NCBI RefSeq assembly: GCF_013408145.1
Contig: NZ_JACBZI010000001.1
Coordinates: forward strand, 2,804,001-2,868,000
Source of the DNA: Nocardioides marinus
GTDB lineage: Bacteria > Actinomycetota > Actinomycetes > Propionibacteriales > Nocardioidaceae
DNA: 64,000 bases
Direction: 5' to 3'
A program made the position numbers and the translations under genes. Within the stretch, counting starts at the first letter, position 1. Every line of letters begins with the position of its first letter. A model generated the notes under the pieces. It saw only the letters and a program-made list of their open reading frames with translations, was not told the DNA's origin and did not search any database. This document shows positions 31,821-43,802 of this stretch, in pieces.

Positions 31821-33130
31821 CAACGAGGCCGCGCACACCGGTCGCGGCGACGCCCCGGCGCACCCGGGTCGGCGTGGCGGTGGCCTGTCTCGGGCTGCTC
31901 GCCGCCCTGGCCGCCTGCGGGTCCTCGGGGAAGCCCACGCTGACGTGGTACCTCAACCCGGACGGCCAGGAGACCCTCGACGCGATCGCCGAGGCCTGCA
32001 GCACCGAGGACTACGACATCCAGACCCGGCTGCTGCCCACCAGCGCCACCGACCAGCGGGTCCAGCTCGCCCGTCGGCTCGCCGCCGAGGACGCCCAGAC
32101 CGACCTGATGAACCTCGACCCGGTCTTCGTCCCCGAGTTCGCCAACGCCGGCTGGCTGCTGGAGCTGCCGGAGGACACCGTCACCGACGACACCCTCGAG
32201 GGCATCGCCGAGACGGTCCGGTGGGACGAGGGCGTCTACGCCGCTCCCCTGTGGGCCAACACCCAGGTGCTCTGGTACCGCCGCTCCCTGGCCCAGGAGG
32301 CCGGCCTGGACATGGGCGGCCCGGTGACGTGGGAGCAGGTCATCGACGCGGCCGCGTCGGTCGACGGCGCGACCGTGGGCGTGCAGGCCAACAAGTACGA
32401 GGCCTACGTCGTGTGGATCAACGCGCTGATCCTGGGCGCCGGCGGCCAGGTCCTGGAGAACCCCCAGGACGGCCGGGACGCCGAGGTCACCCTCGACTCC
32501 GAGGCCGCCACCGAGGCGGCGCGGGTGATCGAGGCGCTGGCGAGCTCCGACGCCGCGCAGGGCGACCTGTCGGTCTCCAACGAGGGCACGGCGCTGGCCT
32601 ACATGTTCGGCTCCGACAGCCCGGGCGAGTTCATGACCAACTGGACGTTCGTCTACAAGAACTACGAGCCCTCCGACGCCAACGACTACACCCGCGAGCA
32701 GTTCGAGGACCTCGCCTGGGCGCGCTACCCGCGCACGGTGCCGGACCGGCCCTCTGCACCGCCCGTAGGCGGCATCGACGTGGGCGTCGGCGCGTTCACC
32801 GCCTATCCAGACTTCGCCCGCGAGGCCGTCGCCTGCATCACCAGCGTCGAGCACCAGGTCGAGCTGGCGGTCACCGACGGCCTGATGCCGGCCACCCAGA
32901 GCGGGTACGACGCGCCGCGGCTCGCCGACGCCTACCCATCCGACCTGCTCGAGCTGTTCCGCACCAGCGTCGACGAGGGCGGACCGCGCCCGAAGAGCGC
33001 GTTCTACGCGACGGTCTCCGGGGCGATCCAGGCGACCTGGCACTCACCGACCGAGGTGGACCCGCGCTCCACGCCCGCCGAGTCCGAGGAGTACCTCCGG
33101 GCCGTGCTCGAAGGGAAGGCCCTGCTGTGA
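31811..33130 (+). CDS. lpqY: Trehalose-type ABC transporter substrate-binding lipoprotein (LpqY-like)
   Basis: A 439-residue lipoprotein with a basic N terminus (RRTRVG), hydrophobic core and lipobox LAALAACGSS. The mature protein follows the LpqY pattern: LTWYLNPDGQETLDAIAEAC, LPTSATDQRVQLARRLAAED, LDPVFVPEFANAGWL, PLWANTQVLWYRR and TNWTFVYKN. LpqY in mycobacteria captures trehalose released during cell-envelope mycolate transfer; in a non-mycolate actinobacterium it would serve trehalose or related disaccharide uptake. It is the first gene of lpqY-sugABC. TAGACC lies 6 nt before ATG, and an 18-bp palindrome covers the start. Confidence 0.88.
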   Translation: MTPATRPRTPVAATPRRTRVGVAVACLGLLAALAACGSSGKPTLTWYLNPDGQETLDAIAEACSTEDYDIQTRLLPTSATDQRVQLARRLAAEDAQTDLMNLDPVFVPEFANAGWLLELPEDTVTDDTLEGIAETVRWDEGVYAAPLWANTQVLWYRRSLAQEAGLDMGGPVTWEQVIDAAASVDGATVGVQANKYEAYVVWINALILGAGGQVLENPQDGRDAEVTLDSEAATEAARVIEALASSDAAQGDLSVSNEGTALAYMFGSDSPGEFMTNWTFVYKNYEPSDANDYTREQFEDLAWARYPRTVPDRPSAPPVGGIDVGVGAFTAYPDFAREAVACITSVEHQVELAVTDGLMPATQSGYDAPRLADAYPSDLLELFRTSVDEGGPRPKSAFYATVSGAIQATWHSPTEVDPRSTPAESEEYLRAVLEGKALL

Positions 33131-34065
33131 CCTCCGTCGTCGCCACACCCCAGACCGACGCCGGGGACGTCCCACCCGAGGTCAGCGAGCGGGTCCGCCA
33201 CGAGAACCGGCTCGGCCAGCGCCTGGTGGCGCCCGCGGTCGTCGTCATGCTGATCGTCACCGCGTTCCCGATCCTGCGCGCGCTCTACCTCTCCTTCTAC
33301 AGCTACTCGCTCACGGCCCCGGACGAGCGCGAGCTCATCGGGTTCTCCAACTACGTCACAGCCCTGACCGACCAGCTGTTCTGGCGCGACATCGGGGTGA
33401 CGGTGCTCTACATGGTCGTGACCGTCGCGATCGAGCTGGTCATCGGCTTCGCCTTCGCGCTGGTCATGCACCGGGTGATCTTCGCCCGCGGCCTGATCCG
33501 GACCTCGATCCTCATCCCCTACGGCATCATCACCGTCGTCTCGGGCTTCGCCTGGCAGTTCGCCTTCACCTACCAGAACGGCTTCGTCAACGGCTGGTTG
33601 CCGTTCATCGACGCCGACTTCAACTGGTTCGGCGACACGGTGCCGGCAGTCATCGCGATCATGGTCTCGGAGATCTGGAAGACCACGCCGTTCATGTCCC
33701 TGCTGCTGCTCGCCGGGCTGGCGCAGGTCAGCGAGGACATGGTGGAGGCGGCGAAGGTCGACGGCGCCACCTGGTGGCAGCGGATGTGGAAGGTCGTCAT
33801 CCCGAACATGCGGGCGGCGATCATGGTGGCGGTGCTCTTCCGGGCCCTGGACGCCTACCGGATCTTCGACAACATCTTCGTGATGACGGCCGGGGCCGAG
33901 GGCACCGAGTCGATCTCCTTCCTGACCTACCGGCAGAGCATCGAGCAGTTCCAGCTCGGGATGGGCTCGGCGCTGGCGGTGCTGCTGTTCCTCTCGGTGC
34001 TGCTGGTGGCCTTCACGATCGTGAAGCTCTTCCGCGTCGACCTCGCCCAGGCCCGAGGAGAGTGA
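33127..34065 (+). CDS. sugA: Trehalose-type ABC transporter permease SugA
   Basis: A 312-residue permease with six membrane helices after a 35-residue cytoplasmic N terminus. Helix 1 VAPAVVVMLIVTAFPILRALYLSFYSY is typical of MalF/SugA-type subunits; the coupling motif is EDMVEAAKVDGATWWQRMWKVVIPNM. The region LDAYRIFDNIFVMTAGAEGTES matches SugA. GTG 33127 overlaps the lpqY stop by 4 bp; sugB follows after 7 bp. Pairs with SugB and is driven by SugC. Confidence 0.92.
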   Translation: MTSVVATPQTDAGDVPPEVSERVRHENRLGQRLVAPAVVVMLIVTAFPILRALYLSFYSYSLTAPDERELIGFSNYVTALTDQLFWRDIGVTVLYMVVTVAIELVIGFAFALVMHRVIFARGLIRTSILIPYGIITVVSGFAWQFAFTYQNGFVNGWLPFIDADFNWFGDTVPAVIAIMVSEIWKTTPFMSLLLLAGLAQVSEDMVEAAKVDGATWWQRMWKVVIPNMRAAIMVAVLFRALDAYRIFDNIFVMTAGAEGTESISFLTYRQSIEQFQLGMGSALAVLLFLSVLLVAFTIVKLFRVDLAQARGE

Positions 34066-34072
34066 GGCACCC

Positions 34073-34915
34073 GTGAACGAGCTGAAGCAGAAGATCGGAC
34101 TGGGCGTCGGGGTGGCGCTGGTGCTGGCATGGTGCCTGCTGCCGGTCGCCTGGATCCTCTCGCTGTCGTTCAAGAGCCAGGCCGCGGTGTCCAACGGGTC
34201 CGACCCGGGCTTCCTGCCCCTGGACTCCTTCGCCGGGCTGGAGAACTACCGCGCGGTCTGGGAGGACGACCAGTTCCGCCGGGCGATCATCAACTCCATC
34301 GGCATCAGCCTGATCGCGACCGTGCTGTCGGTCGTGATCGCCACGCTGGCGGCGTACGCGATCGCCCGTCTGGAGTTCAAGGGCAAGAAGATGGTGCTGA
34401 CCACGGCGCTGGCGATCGCGATGTTCCCGGTGGTCAGCCTGGTCAGCCCGCTGTTCGACCTGTGGCGCACGATCGGGCTCTACGACACCTGGCCGGGGCT
34501 GATCCTGCCCTACATGTCCTTCACGCTGCCGCTGGCGATCTGGACCCTGTCGGCGTTCTTCCGCGAGATCCCGTGGGAGATGGAGCAGGCGGCGCAGGTC
34601 GACGGCGCCACGTCGTGGCAGGCCTTCCGCAAGGTCATCGTCCCGCTGGCGGCCCCCGGCGTCTTCACCGCCGCCATCCTCACCTTCTTCTTCGCGTGGA
34701 ACGACTTCGTCTTCGGCATCACGCTGACCTCCACCGAGGCGGCGCGCCCGATCCCGGCGGCGCTCTCGTTCTTCGTGGGGCCGGACCCGTTCCAGCGGCC
34801 CGCCTCCCTGCTCGCCGCGGCCGCCGTGGTCGCGACGATCCCCATCGTCCTCATCGTCCTGTTCTTCCAGCGCAAGATCGTCGCCGGCCTCACCTCCGGC
34901 GCAGTGAAGGGGTGA
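34073..34915 (+). CDS. sugB: Trehalose-type ABC transporter permease SugB
   Basis: A 280-residue MalG-like permease with six helices. The coupling loop is PWEMEQAAQVDGATSWQAFRKVIVPLAAPG; the end FFQRKIVAGLTSGAVKG is the standard C terminus of this permease class. GTG start at 34073 with GAGGCACCC upstream; 7 bp after sugA, 3 bp before sugC. Operon order lpqY-sugA-sugB-sugC equals that of M. tuberculosis. Confidence 0.92.
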   Translation: MNELKQKIGLGVGVALVLAWCLLPVAWILSLSFKSQAAVSNGSDPGFLPLDSFAGLENYRAVWEDDQFRRAIINSIGISLIATVLSVVIATLAAYAIARLEFKGKKMVLTTALAIAMFPVVSLVSPLFDLWRTIGLYDTWPGLILPYMSFTLPLAIWTLSAFFREIPWEMEQAAQVDGATSWQAFRKVIVPLAAPGVFTAAILTFFFAWNDFVFGITLTSTEAARPIPAALSFFVGPDPFQRPASLLAAAAVVATIPIVLIVLFFQRKIVAGLTSGAVKG

Positions 34916-34918
34916 CCC

Positions 34919-36127
34919 GTGGCCGCCATCAGCCTCCGCAACATCGTGAAGAAGTACGGCGACGGGTTCCCGGCCGTCAACGACGTGTCGATCGAGATCG
35001 CCGACGGTGAGTTCGTGATCCTCGTCGGCCCCTCCGGCTGCGGGAAGTCCACGCTGCTGCGGATGATCGTCGGGCTGGAGGACATCACCTCCGGCGACAT
35101 GGTCATCGGGGACCGCAAGGTCAACGACCTCGCGCCCCGGGAGCGCAACCTGGCCATGGTCTTCCAGAACTACGCGCTCTACCCCCACCTGTCGGTCTAC
35201 GAGAACATCGCCTTCCCCCTGCGGCTGGCGGGCGCCTCCGACGAGGAGGTGGACGAGAAGGTCCGCAACGCCTCCAGGACCCTCGAGCTCGACGAGCACC
35301 TCGAGCGCAAGCCCGGCAACCTCTCGGGCGGTCAGCGCCAGCGGGTGGCCATGGGCCGGGCGATCGTCCGGGACGCCGACGCCTTCCTCTTCGACGAGCC
35401 CCTGTCCAACCTCGACGCCAAGCTGCGCGGGCAGATGCGCACGGAGATCTCCCGGCTGCAGAAGCGCCTGGGCATCACCACGGTCTACGTCACGCACGAC
35501 CAGACCGAGGCGATGACCCTGGGCGACCGGGTGGCCGTGCTCAAGCGCGGCCTGCTCCAGCAGCTGGCGACGCCGCGCGAGCTCTACGAGAACCCGGGCA
35601 ACCTGTTCGTCGCCGGGTTCATCGGCTCACCGCCGATGAACTTCCTGCCCGCCGAGGTGGAGGGCACCCGGCTCACCCTGCCCTTCGGCTCGGTGGAGAT
35701 CGGCGAGGAGAAGGCCTCGCGGGCCCGGGACCGCGGGCTGCTGATCGCCGGCATCCGCCCCGAGCACTTCGAGGACGCCGCGATCGCCGACAAGCAGGGC
35801 TCGGAGTCCAGCTTCACCGCGACCGTCGAGGTCGTGGAGTGGCTGGGCAACGAGACCTACGCCTACATCCCGTTCGAGGCGCCCGAGGAGGTGCAGCAGC
35901 AGCTCAAGCAGCTCGAGCAGGACCTCGACGGGGAGTCGCTGCGCACCCAGCTCGTGGTCACCCTCGACGGGGCCTCACGCATCAGCGAGGGCGACGAGGC
36001 GGAGATCTGGATGGATGCCTCGCGCATCCACCTCTTCGACCCCGCCACGGGCGAGAACCTCACCGTCGACCGCGAGCACGCGGGTGAGATCCCCGCGGAG
36101 GCGGTCGAGGTCGGCGCCGGCGCGTGA
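34919..36127 (+). CDS. sugC: Trehalose-type ABC transporter ATP-binding protein SugC
   Basis: A 402-residue ATPase of the MalK/UgpC class. Walker [15 protein letters not shown]-loop VFQNYALYPHLSV, signature LSGGQRQRVAMGRAI, Walker B FLFDEPLSNLDAKLR and H-loop VTHDQTEAM. The C-terminal third is the regulatory/TOBE domain, longer than in the paralogue at 36193-37272 and with an insert rich in Gln/Glu (VQQQLKQLEQDLDGESL). GTG start 34919. Ends the operon before a strong hairpin. Confidence 0.95.
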   Translation: MAAISLRNIVKKYGDGFPAVNDVSIEIADGEFVILVGPSGCGKSTLLRMIVGLEDITSGDMVIGDRKVNDLAPRERNLAMVFQNYALYPHLSVYENIAFPLRLAGASDEEVDEKVRNASRTLELDEHLERKPGNLSGGQRQRVAMGRAIVRDADAFLFDEPLSNLDAKLRGQMRTEISRLQKRLGITTVYVTHDQTEAMTLGDRVAVLKRGLLQQLATPRELYENPGNLFVAGFIGSPPMNFLPAEVEGTRLTLPFGSVEIGEEKASRARDRGLLIAGIRPEHFEDAAIADKQGSESSFTATVEVVEWLGNETYAYIPFEAPEEVQQQLKQLEQDLDGESLRTQLVVTLDGASRISEGDEAEIWMDASRIHLFDPATGENLTVDREHAGEIPAEAVEVGAGA

Positions 36128-36144
36128 GCCGTGGCTCCGCCTGA

Positions 36145-36184
36145 GCCGGGCCGGTCCGCGACGTACGCCGAGGACCGACCCGGC
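36145..36184. terminator. Hairpin between sugC and the convergent UgpC-type ATPase gene
   Basis: GCCGGGCCGGTCC (36145-36157) pairs with GGACCGACCCGGC (36172-36184) with one mismatch around a 14-nt loop. Lies between the two converging stop codons, so it likely serves both. Confidence 0.7.
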
Positions 36185-36192
36185 CGGTGGGG

Positions 36193-37272
<1,080 letters not shown>

Positions 37273-37349
37273 TGATTCCCATCTCCTTCACCGGCAGGCA
37301 CGTGCCGGACGATCCGTCGTGAAGTGACGCGTGTCACGCTACCCGATGC

Positions 37350-37361
37350 GCAAGCGCTTTC
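37350..37361 (-). promoter_or_regulatory. LacI-type operator upstream of the stand-alone ATPase
   Basis: On the minus strand GAAAGCGCTTGC, centred on the palindrome AAGCGCTT, 78-89 bp upstream of the ATG. It matches the LacI-family consensus (AAnCGnTT core) and agrees in 10 of 12 positions with the site before the glucoside binding-protein gene at 55699-55710. Confidence 0.65.
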
Positions 37362-37458
37362 ACACCCCGGTCGCCACTCTCGTCCGGAAGGGAGGAGCCC
37401 GCCCCTCCTACCTGCCGCCGGCCCGGGCGCGACGAGGACGGCGGTACCCTCGTCGCTC

Positions 37459-39138
<1,680 letters not shown>

Positions 39139-39142
39139 GGCG

Positions 39143-39224
39143 GTTTCACCACCCGGGTGGTGGAACGGGCACTGGTCGACCGGAACTCCGTGAGACCAGC
39201 GGCAGCTCCGTACGACCAGTGCCC
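39143..39224. terminator. Two adjacent hairpins after the class I fumarase gene
   Basis: First: GTTTCACCACCC pairs with GGGTGGTGGAAC (39143-39166; one G-U pair) with no loop; its core CACCACCCGGGTGGTG is a perfect palindrome. Second: GGGCACTGGTCG (39167-39178) pairs with CGACCAGTGCCC (39213-39224), 12 bp perfect, with a 34-nt loop that holds another GACCAG, allowing alternative pairing. Located between converging genes. Confidence 0.7.
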
Positions 39225-39235
39225 GCCGGTGCGCG

Positions 39236-39433
39236 TCAGTTGCGGTTGGACCCGGCCCGGCTGTTGGGGCCCGTCGGGCCCTCGTCGACCTCGCCGGACT
39301 CCCCGTCGGGCTGGCCCGCGACCGCCTGGTCGTCACTGATCGGCTCGTCGGCGCCGTCCATGCTCTGCACCTCGGAGACCTGACCCTCCGCGGTGTCGTG
39401 CTCGGACTCAGGGGTGGGCGACTGGTCGGTCAT
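39236..39433 (-). CDS. Small acidic, disordered hypothetical protein
   Basis: A 65-residue protein rich in Asp, Glu, Ser, Gly and Gln with no hydrophobic core, so it is probably unstructured. It starts MTDQSPTPESEHDTAEGQVS and ends NSRAGSNRN. No family recognised. It is called because ATG 39431-39433 has TACCGT 7 nt upstream (39441-39446 complement), the same leaderless arrangement as the neighbouring genes, and because it ends just before strong hairpins. It is divergent from the spermidine-synthase-like gene. Confidence 0.55.
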   Translation of the reverse strand: MTDQSPTPESEHDTAEGQVSEVQSMDGADEPISDDQAVAGQPDGESGEVDEGPTGPNSRAGSNRN

Positions 39434-39518
39434 GGTCCCGACGGTAGGTCGCAGATCCTCCCAATCCCTCACCCGGCCGTCGTGCATGCCCGCGCCGGCA
39501 CCGGGCAGCATGGAGCCC

Positions 39519-40229
39519 ATGCCGGACCTCTCCCCCCTGCCCGCGCCCGACACGGAGGTCGAGTACGCCGAGGTGGCCCGCGCCGAGTCCGAGCGCGGTG
39601 AGCTGGTGCTGCGCCAGCGCCGCGAGGGCGAGGGCCCGGTCGTGCTGGAGCTGCGCGCCAACGGGGTGTTCGTCATGGACACCCGGGAGGTCGGCAGCGA
39701 GCGGGCCCTGGCCACGGCAGCGCTGGCGGTCGTGGAGCAGCCGCGTGCCGTCGTCGTGGGCGGCCTGGGCCTGGGCTTCACGTTGCGCGAGGTGCTGACC
39801 GACCCACGGGTCGAGCGGGCCGCGGTCGTCGAGATCGAGCAGTCGCTGGTCGACTGGATGCGGGACGGGACGGTCCCGCACGGCCCCACGCTGCTGGCCG
39901 ACGAGCGGGTGACGGTGGTGGTCGCCGACGTGGCCGCCGCCCTCGAGGAGGCCCGCCCGGCGTCGTACGACCTGGTGCTGCTGGACGTCGACAACGGCCC
40001 CGGCTACCTGGTGCACGACGAGAACGCCGCGATCTACCGCGCCCCGTTCCTGCGTACGGCGGCGCGGGCCCTGCGCCCGGGCGGTGCCGTGGTCGTGTGG
40101 TCGGCCCAGGAGTCGCCGGCGCTGGAGCGAGCGATGCGCGAGGCCCTCGGCGAGTGCGAGGTGCATCCGCACCCGGTGCTGCTGCAGGAGCGCGAGGAGA
40201 CCTACTGGCTCTACCTGGCCCGGGTCTGA
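39519..40229 (+). CDS. Spermidine-synthase-like methyltransferase-fold protein
   Basis: A 236-residue protein with a Rossmann methyltransferase-like fold: RAVVVGGLGLGFTLREVL (motif I), AAVVEIEQSLVDWMRD (acidic end of strand 2), VTVVVADVAAAL, then SYDLVLLDVDNGPGYLV and LRPGGAVVVWSAQESPAL. This matches the actinobacterial 'spermidine synthase' family; residues needed for putrescine binding are not obvious, so the true substrate is uncertain. I chose ATG 39519 with CAGCAT 7 nt upstream; ATG 39510 adds three residues. Confidence 0.8.
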   Translation: MPDLSPLPAPDTEVEYAEVARAESERGELVLRQRREGEGPVVLELRANGVFVMDTREVGSERALATAALAVVEQPRAVVVGGLGLGFTLREVLTDPRVERAAVVEIEQSLVDWMRDGTVPHGPTLLADERVTVVVADVAAALEEARPASYDLVLLDVDNGPGYLVHDENAAIYRAPFLRTAARALRPGGAVVVWSAQESPALERAMREALGECEVHPHPVLLQEREETYWLYLARV

Positions 40230-40242
40230 GGGCCGGCGCCTC

Positions 40243-40806
40243 CTACTGCGGGCGCGGGGCGTCCGCGGGGACCGGGTCGGGGGGCTCCATGTCCCCGTGC
40301 GCCTCGTGCTCGCGCTGGCGCACCGCCACGCGGATCTGCTCGAGGTTGTTGCGCAGCAGGTCGGAGACCAGCTCGTCCATGCGCGGGTCGCTGAGCATGT
40401 CGACGATGACGCGCAGCACCGTCTCGGAGACCTCCGAGACCACGGTGTCGTAGCCGGGCAGCTTGCTGACCAGGCGCACGTTGGGGTCGGCGCGCACCTT
40501 CTCGGCCACCATGTCCTTGAGCTCGTCGTGGTTCTCCAGCAGCGCGTCGGAGATGTTGCGGGTGTAGTGGCCCGTGCGGATGACCGCGACGACCTCGTCG
40601 AGCACCACGATGGTCAGCGGTCGCTTGACCATCTCGAGCAGCCGGTAGGCCAGCCGGCTGGCCCGCCGCACCACCCACGGTCGACGCATCCCCAGCCGCA
40701 CCAGCACGCCCCCGACGACCGCGGAGGCGATCGAGCCGCCGATGACGATGCCGAGCACGAGCAGCAGCACCTCGAGGGTGCTCAGGTCCTCCAGCCACTG
40801 CGCCAT
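40243..40806 (-). CDS. Hypothetical membrane-anchored protein
   Basis: A 187-residue protein. One membrane helix at residues about 12-38 (LEVLLLVLGIVIGGSIASAVVGGVLVRLG), then a basic segment (RRPWVVRRASRLAYRLL) and a helical cytoplasmic domain with LDEVVAVIRTGHYTRNISDALLENHDELKDMV and SDPRMDELVSDLLRNNLEQI. The tail is Pro/Asp-rich. No family recognised. The repeated amphipathic helices suggest oligomerisation. ATG 40804-40806 has TAGGGT 6 nt upstream (40813-40818 complement). Confidence 0.72.
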   Translation of the reverse strand: MAQWLEDLSTLEVLLLVLGIVIGGSIASAVVGGVLVRLGMRRPWVVRRASRLAYRLLEMVKRPLTIVVLDEVVAVIRTGHYTRNISDALLENHDELKDMVAEKVRADPNVRLVSKLPGYDTVVSEVSETVLRVIVDMLSDPRMDELVSDLLRNNLEQIRVAVRQREHEAHGDMEPPDPVPADAPRPQ

Positions 40807-40831
40807 GACGGCACCCTACGAGCCCGGCGCG

Positions 40832-42229
40832 TCACCCGAGCGGGGCGTTGAGCGACAGGCCTCCGCCCCAGGCCCACCAGGCGCCGGTCGCCAGCAGGGC
40901 CACGGCGAGCACGATCGGCCACCAAGCGGCGCGTCGTCGAGCCGTCGCGACCGGTCCGAGCGCCAGCGGCGCCACCAGCGCCGGCATCAGCAGCAGGCTG
41001 GGGTAGGCCCAGTCGAAGTCCATGCCGCTGTGCAGGACCAGCACCAGCAGGGCCGCTCCCGCACCCACGCGCACCCCCTCCCCCCGGCGTACGACGCCGG
41101 GCAGCCCGCGGCACACGGCGACCGCGAGCACGATCGTGACCGCCAGCAGCGGCAGGCCCAGCAGGAGGCCTCCGTCCGTGAGCCCCTGCAGGAACCCGTT
41201 GTGGACGTAGGCCGTCCGACCGGCCCGCGCGCCCACCCCCACGGCCTCGGTCGCGGCCCGGAACCCGTCGAACCCGGCCCCGGTGAGCGGCCAGCGCTCG
41301 AAGACCTGCCACGCGGCCGCCCAGTCCTCGAGCCGCGTGACGCCGTTGCCGACGAAGCTCTCCGACCGCGCGGCGGTGCCGGCGGTCGGGGACACCCGCT
41401 CGGCGAAGAAGGGCGGGCCGGTGAGCACGACGCTGACCGCGACGCCCAGGGCACCCGCGAGCAGGACCTTGACGCGGGGCAGGAGCGCCCGGCCGCCGAC
41501 GAGGGCCAGGACCAGGGTGAACCCGAGCAGCAGCGACAGCTGCGACCCCCTGCTGGTGGAGAAGAAGGTGCCCGCGATGCACAGCGGAGCGACCACCCAG
41601 CCCAGCAGCGCCAGGGAGCCGTCGCGGACGACGGTGGCGAGGGCGAGGACCCCGATCGCCGCGAGGAAGATGCCGACCTGGTTGTGCCAGTAGAAGGTGC
41701 CCTGGAACAGCTTCTCGGGGTCCTGGGCGCCCCACCAGGGCAACCACCCGGCGGCGAACTGCGCGCCGCCGGCGCCGAGCAGCGCCACCAGGAGCAGCGT
41801 GCGGCGGACCTCGGCGTGCGCGCGCTCGTCCTCGTCGCCCACCCACGCCAGCAGGACCAGGCCGGTGGCCGCCGCCAGGACCCAGGCAGCGGCGTCGTCA
41901 CGACCGGCCCACCCCGTGGGCGAGAACGCGACCACGAGGCAGGCGCCGACGGCCAGCGCACCCGCCGGCAGCGTGGCCCAGGGCGACAGGGAGCGTTCGG
42001 GGCGGACGGCCAGCCAGGCGAGCGCGGTCAGCACGCAGGCGACCGACAGCAGGTGCGGCTCGCGGCCACCGGTGCCCCAGGTCAGGTACGTCGCCCACCA
42101 GGCCAGCACGGCGACGACCGCGACGTCGGGCGCCCAGGCGCGCAGCGCCACCAGTCGGCCGGGGCGCGGCTCGGCGGACGGATCGGGCTCGCGCGGGGTC
42201 GGGTGTGCCGGCGGGGCGAAGATCGTCAC
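40832..42229 (-). CDS. O-antigen ligase / Wzy-like polytopic membrane protein
   Basis: A 465-residue protein with ten or more membrane helices. The Wzy_C/O-antigen ligase features are [18 protein letters not shown] and, in the large loop, [21 protein letters not shown] (the P-L-T/F-G-x-G motif), followed by [22 protein letters not shown] (H-N-x-x-L-Q). Members join lipid-linked glycans or transfer them to surface acceptors; in a Gram-positive the likely role is exopolysaccharide or glycan polymerisation or protein glycosylation. No glycosyltransferase cluster is adjacent. GTG 42227-42229 is the best start; no clear ribosome-binding site. Confidence 0.82.
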   Translation of the reverse strand: MTIFAPPAHPTPREPDPSAEPRPGRLVALRAWAPDVAVVAVLAWWATYLTWGTGGREPHLLSVACVLTALAWLAVRPERSLSPWATLPAGALAVGACLVVAFSPTGWAGRDDAAAWVLAAATGLVLLAWVGDEDERAHAEVRRTLLLVALLGAGGAQFAAGWLPWWGAQDPEKLFQGTFYWHNQVGIFLAAIGVLALATVVRDGSLALLGWVVAPLCIAGTFFSTSRGSQLSLLLGFTLVLALVGGRALLPRVKVLLAGALGVAVSVVLTGPPFFAERVSPTAGTAARSESFVGNGVTRLEDWAAAWQVFERWPLTGAGFDGFRAATEAVGVGARAGRTAYVHNGFLQGLTDGGLLLGLPLLAVTIVLAVAVCRGLPGVVRRGEGVRVGAGAALLVLVLHSGMDFDWAYPSLLLMPALVAPLALGPVATARRRAAWWPIVLAVALLATGAWWAWGGGLSLNAPLG

Positions 42230-42311
42230 GGGGTGGGTCTCGGCGCGGCGTACCCCGTCCTTGAGCGCTGCCTCGACCCGTACGAGCCCCGAGCACGAGC
42301 TCCGAGCACGT

Positions 42312-42339
42312 CGAGCCGGCGTATCAATACGCCGGCTCG
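42312..42339. promoter_or_regulatory. 28-bp inverted repeat between the ligase-like gene and fumC
   Basis: CGAGCCGGCGTAT (42312-42324), 2-nt centre, then ATACGCCGGCTCG (42327-42339): perfect 13-bp arms. It lies in the divergent region, 44 bp before the fumC -10 box and 83 bp before the ligase start, so it is more likely an operator than a terminator. Confidence 0.6.
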
Positions 42340-42395
42340 GCACCCCACCCCCACGAGGCTGGGGCGCGCCGGCGCTGCGGCGTAGGTTCGGGAGC

Positions 42396-43784
42396 GTGAG
42401 CGAGCAGGAGTACCGCACCGAGCACGACTCCATGGGCGAGGTCCGCGTCCCCGTCGACGCCCTGTGGCGCGCGCAGACCCAGCGGGCCGTGGAGAACTTC
42501 CCCATCAGCGGCACGCCGGTCGAGCCGGCGCTGGTGCACGCGATGGGGCACGTGAAGGCCGCGGCCGCCGTCGCCAACGGCGAGCTGGGCGTGCTGTCGG
42601 CCGAGCAGGCCGAGGCGATCGAGCGGGCCGCCTCGGCCGTGGCCGACGGCGCGCACGACGACGCCTTCCCGGTCGACGTCTTCCAGACCGGCTCGGGCAC
42701 CAGCTCCAACATGAACGCCAACGAGGTCGTCGCGACGCTCGCCGGCCGCGCAGGGGTCGAGGTGCACCCCAACGACCACGTCAACGCCAGCCAGTCCAGC
42801 AACGACACCTTCCCCACCGCGATCCACGTGGCCGCGGCGACGAGCGTGGTCGACGACCTGCTGCCCGCGCTCGAGGTGCTGGCGGGCTCCCTCGAGGCGA
42901 AGGCCGAGGAGTTCGCGGGGCTGGTGAAGGCCGGGCGCACCCACCTCATGGACGCCACGCCGGTGATGCTGGGCCAGGAGCTCTCCGGGTACGCCGCCAC
43001 CGTGAGGTACGCCGCGGAGCGGCTCGACTCCGTGCTCCCCCGGGTCCGCGAGCTCCCGCTCGGCGGCACCGCCGTCGGCACCGGCATCAACACCCCCGAC
43101 GGCTTCGCGGCCCGCGCCATCGAGGCGCTCGGCGAGCGGACCGGCCAGCCGTTCACCGAGGCCCGCAACCACTTCGAGGCCCAGGGCACCCGCGACTCCC
43201 TCGTCGAGCTGTCCGGGGTCCTGAAGACCTACGCGGTCGGGCTGACCAAGATCTGCAACGACCTGCGCTGGATGTCCTCGGGCCCGACCACCGGCCTGGC
43301 CGAGATCCACCTCCCCGACCTGCAGCCCGGGTCGAGCATCATGCCCGGCAAGGTCAACCCGGTCCTGCCCGAGGCGACGCTGATGGTGTGCTTCCAGGTC
43401 GTCGGCAACGACGCCGCCGTGACCGCCGCCGGTGCCAGCGGCTCCTTCGAGCTCAACGTCGCGATGCCGGTGATCGCGCGCAACGTGCTGGAGTCCGTGC
43501 GGCTGCTCGCCGCCTCCTCCCGCGAGCTGGCGACCCGCTGCGTGGACGGCATCACCGCCGACGCCGACCGGATGCGCACCTACGCCGAGTCCTCGCCCTC
43601 GGTCGTCACCCCGCTCAACAAGCACCTCGGCTACGAAGAGGCCGCCAAGGTCGCCAAGGCGGCGCTGGCCGAGGGCCGCACCATCCGCGAGCAGGTGCTC
43701 GCCATGGGGTACGTCGAGCGCGGCGACCTCACCGAGGCCGAGCTGGACGCGGCGCTGGACGTGGAGTCGATGACGGGCCGCTGA
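42396..43784 (+). CDS. fumC: Fumarate hydratase class II
   Basis: A 462-residue FumC. It starts [20 protein letters not shown] with [14 protein letters not shown], has [35 protein letters not shown] (substrate-binding H and SSND), [16 protein letters not shown] and the superfamily signature [11 protein letters not shown] containing the catalytic Ser loop. Iron-independent and oxygen-stable, it duplicates the TCA-cycle step of the class I enzyme at 37.5-39.1 kb. GTG 42396 has TAGGTT 7 nt upstream (42383-42388). Confidence 0.97.
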   Translation: MSEQEYRTEHDSMGEVRVPVDALWRAQTQRAVENFPISGTPVEPALVHAMGHVKAAAAVANGELGVLSAEQAEAIERAASAVADGAHDDAFPVDVFQTGSGTSSNMNANEVVATLAGRAGVEVHPNDHVNASQSSNDTFPTAIHVAAATSVVDDLLPALEVLAGSLEAKAEEFAGLVKAGRTHLMDATPVMLGQELSGYAATVRYAAERLDSVLPRVRELPLGGTAVGTGINTPDGFAARAIEALGERTGQPFTEARNHFEAQGTRDSLVELSGVLKTYAVGLTKICNDLRWMSSGPTTGLAEIHLPDLQPGSSIMPGKVNPVLPEATLMVCFQVVGNDAAVTAAGASGSFELNVAMPVIARNVLESVRLLAASSRELATRCVDGITADADRMRTYAESSPSVVTPLNKHLGYEEAAKVAKAALAEGRTIREQVLAMGYVERGDLTEAELDAALDVESMTGR

Positions 43785-43786
43785 CC

Positions 43787-43802
43787 GGCGGCGCGAGCCG
43801 CC
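43787..43802. terminator. GCGA-loop hairpin between fumC and the thioesterase gene
   Basis: GGCGGC-GCGA-GCCGCC: a 6-bp all-GC stem with a GNRA tetraloop, lying exactly in the gap between the fumC stop (43784) and the convergent stop codon at 43803. Confidence 0.6.
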
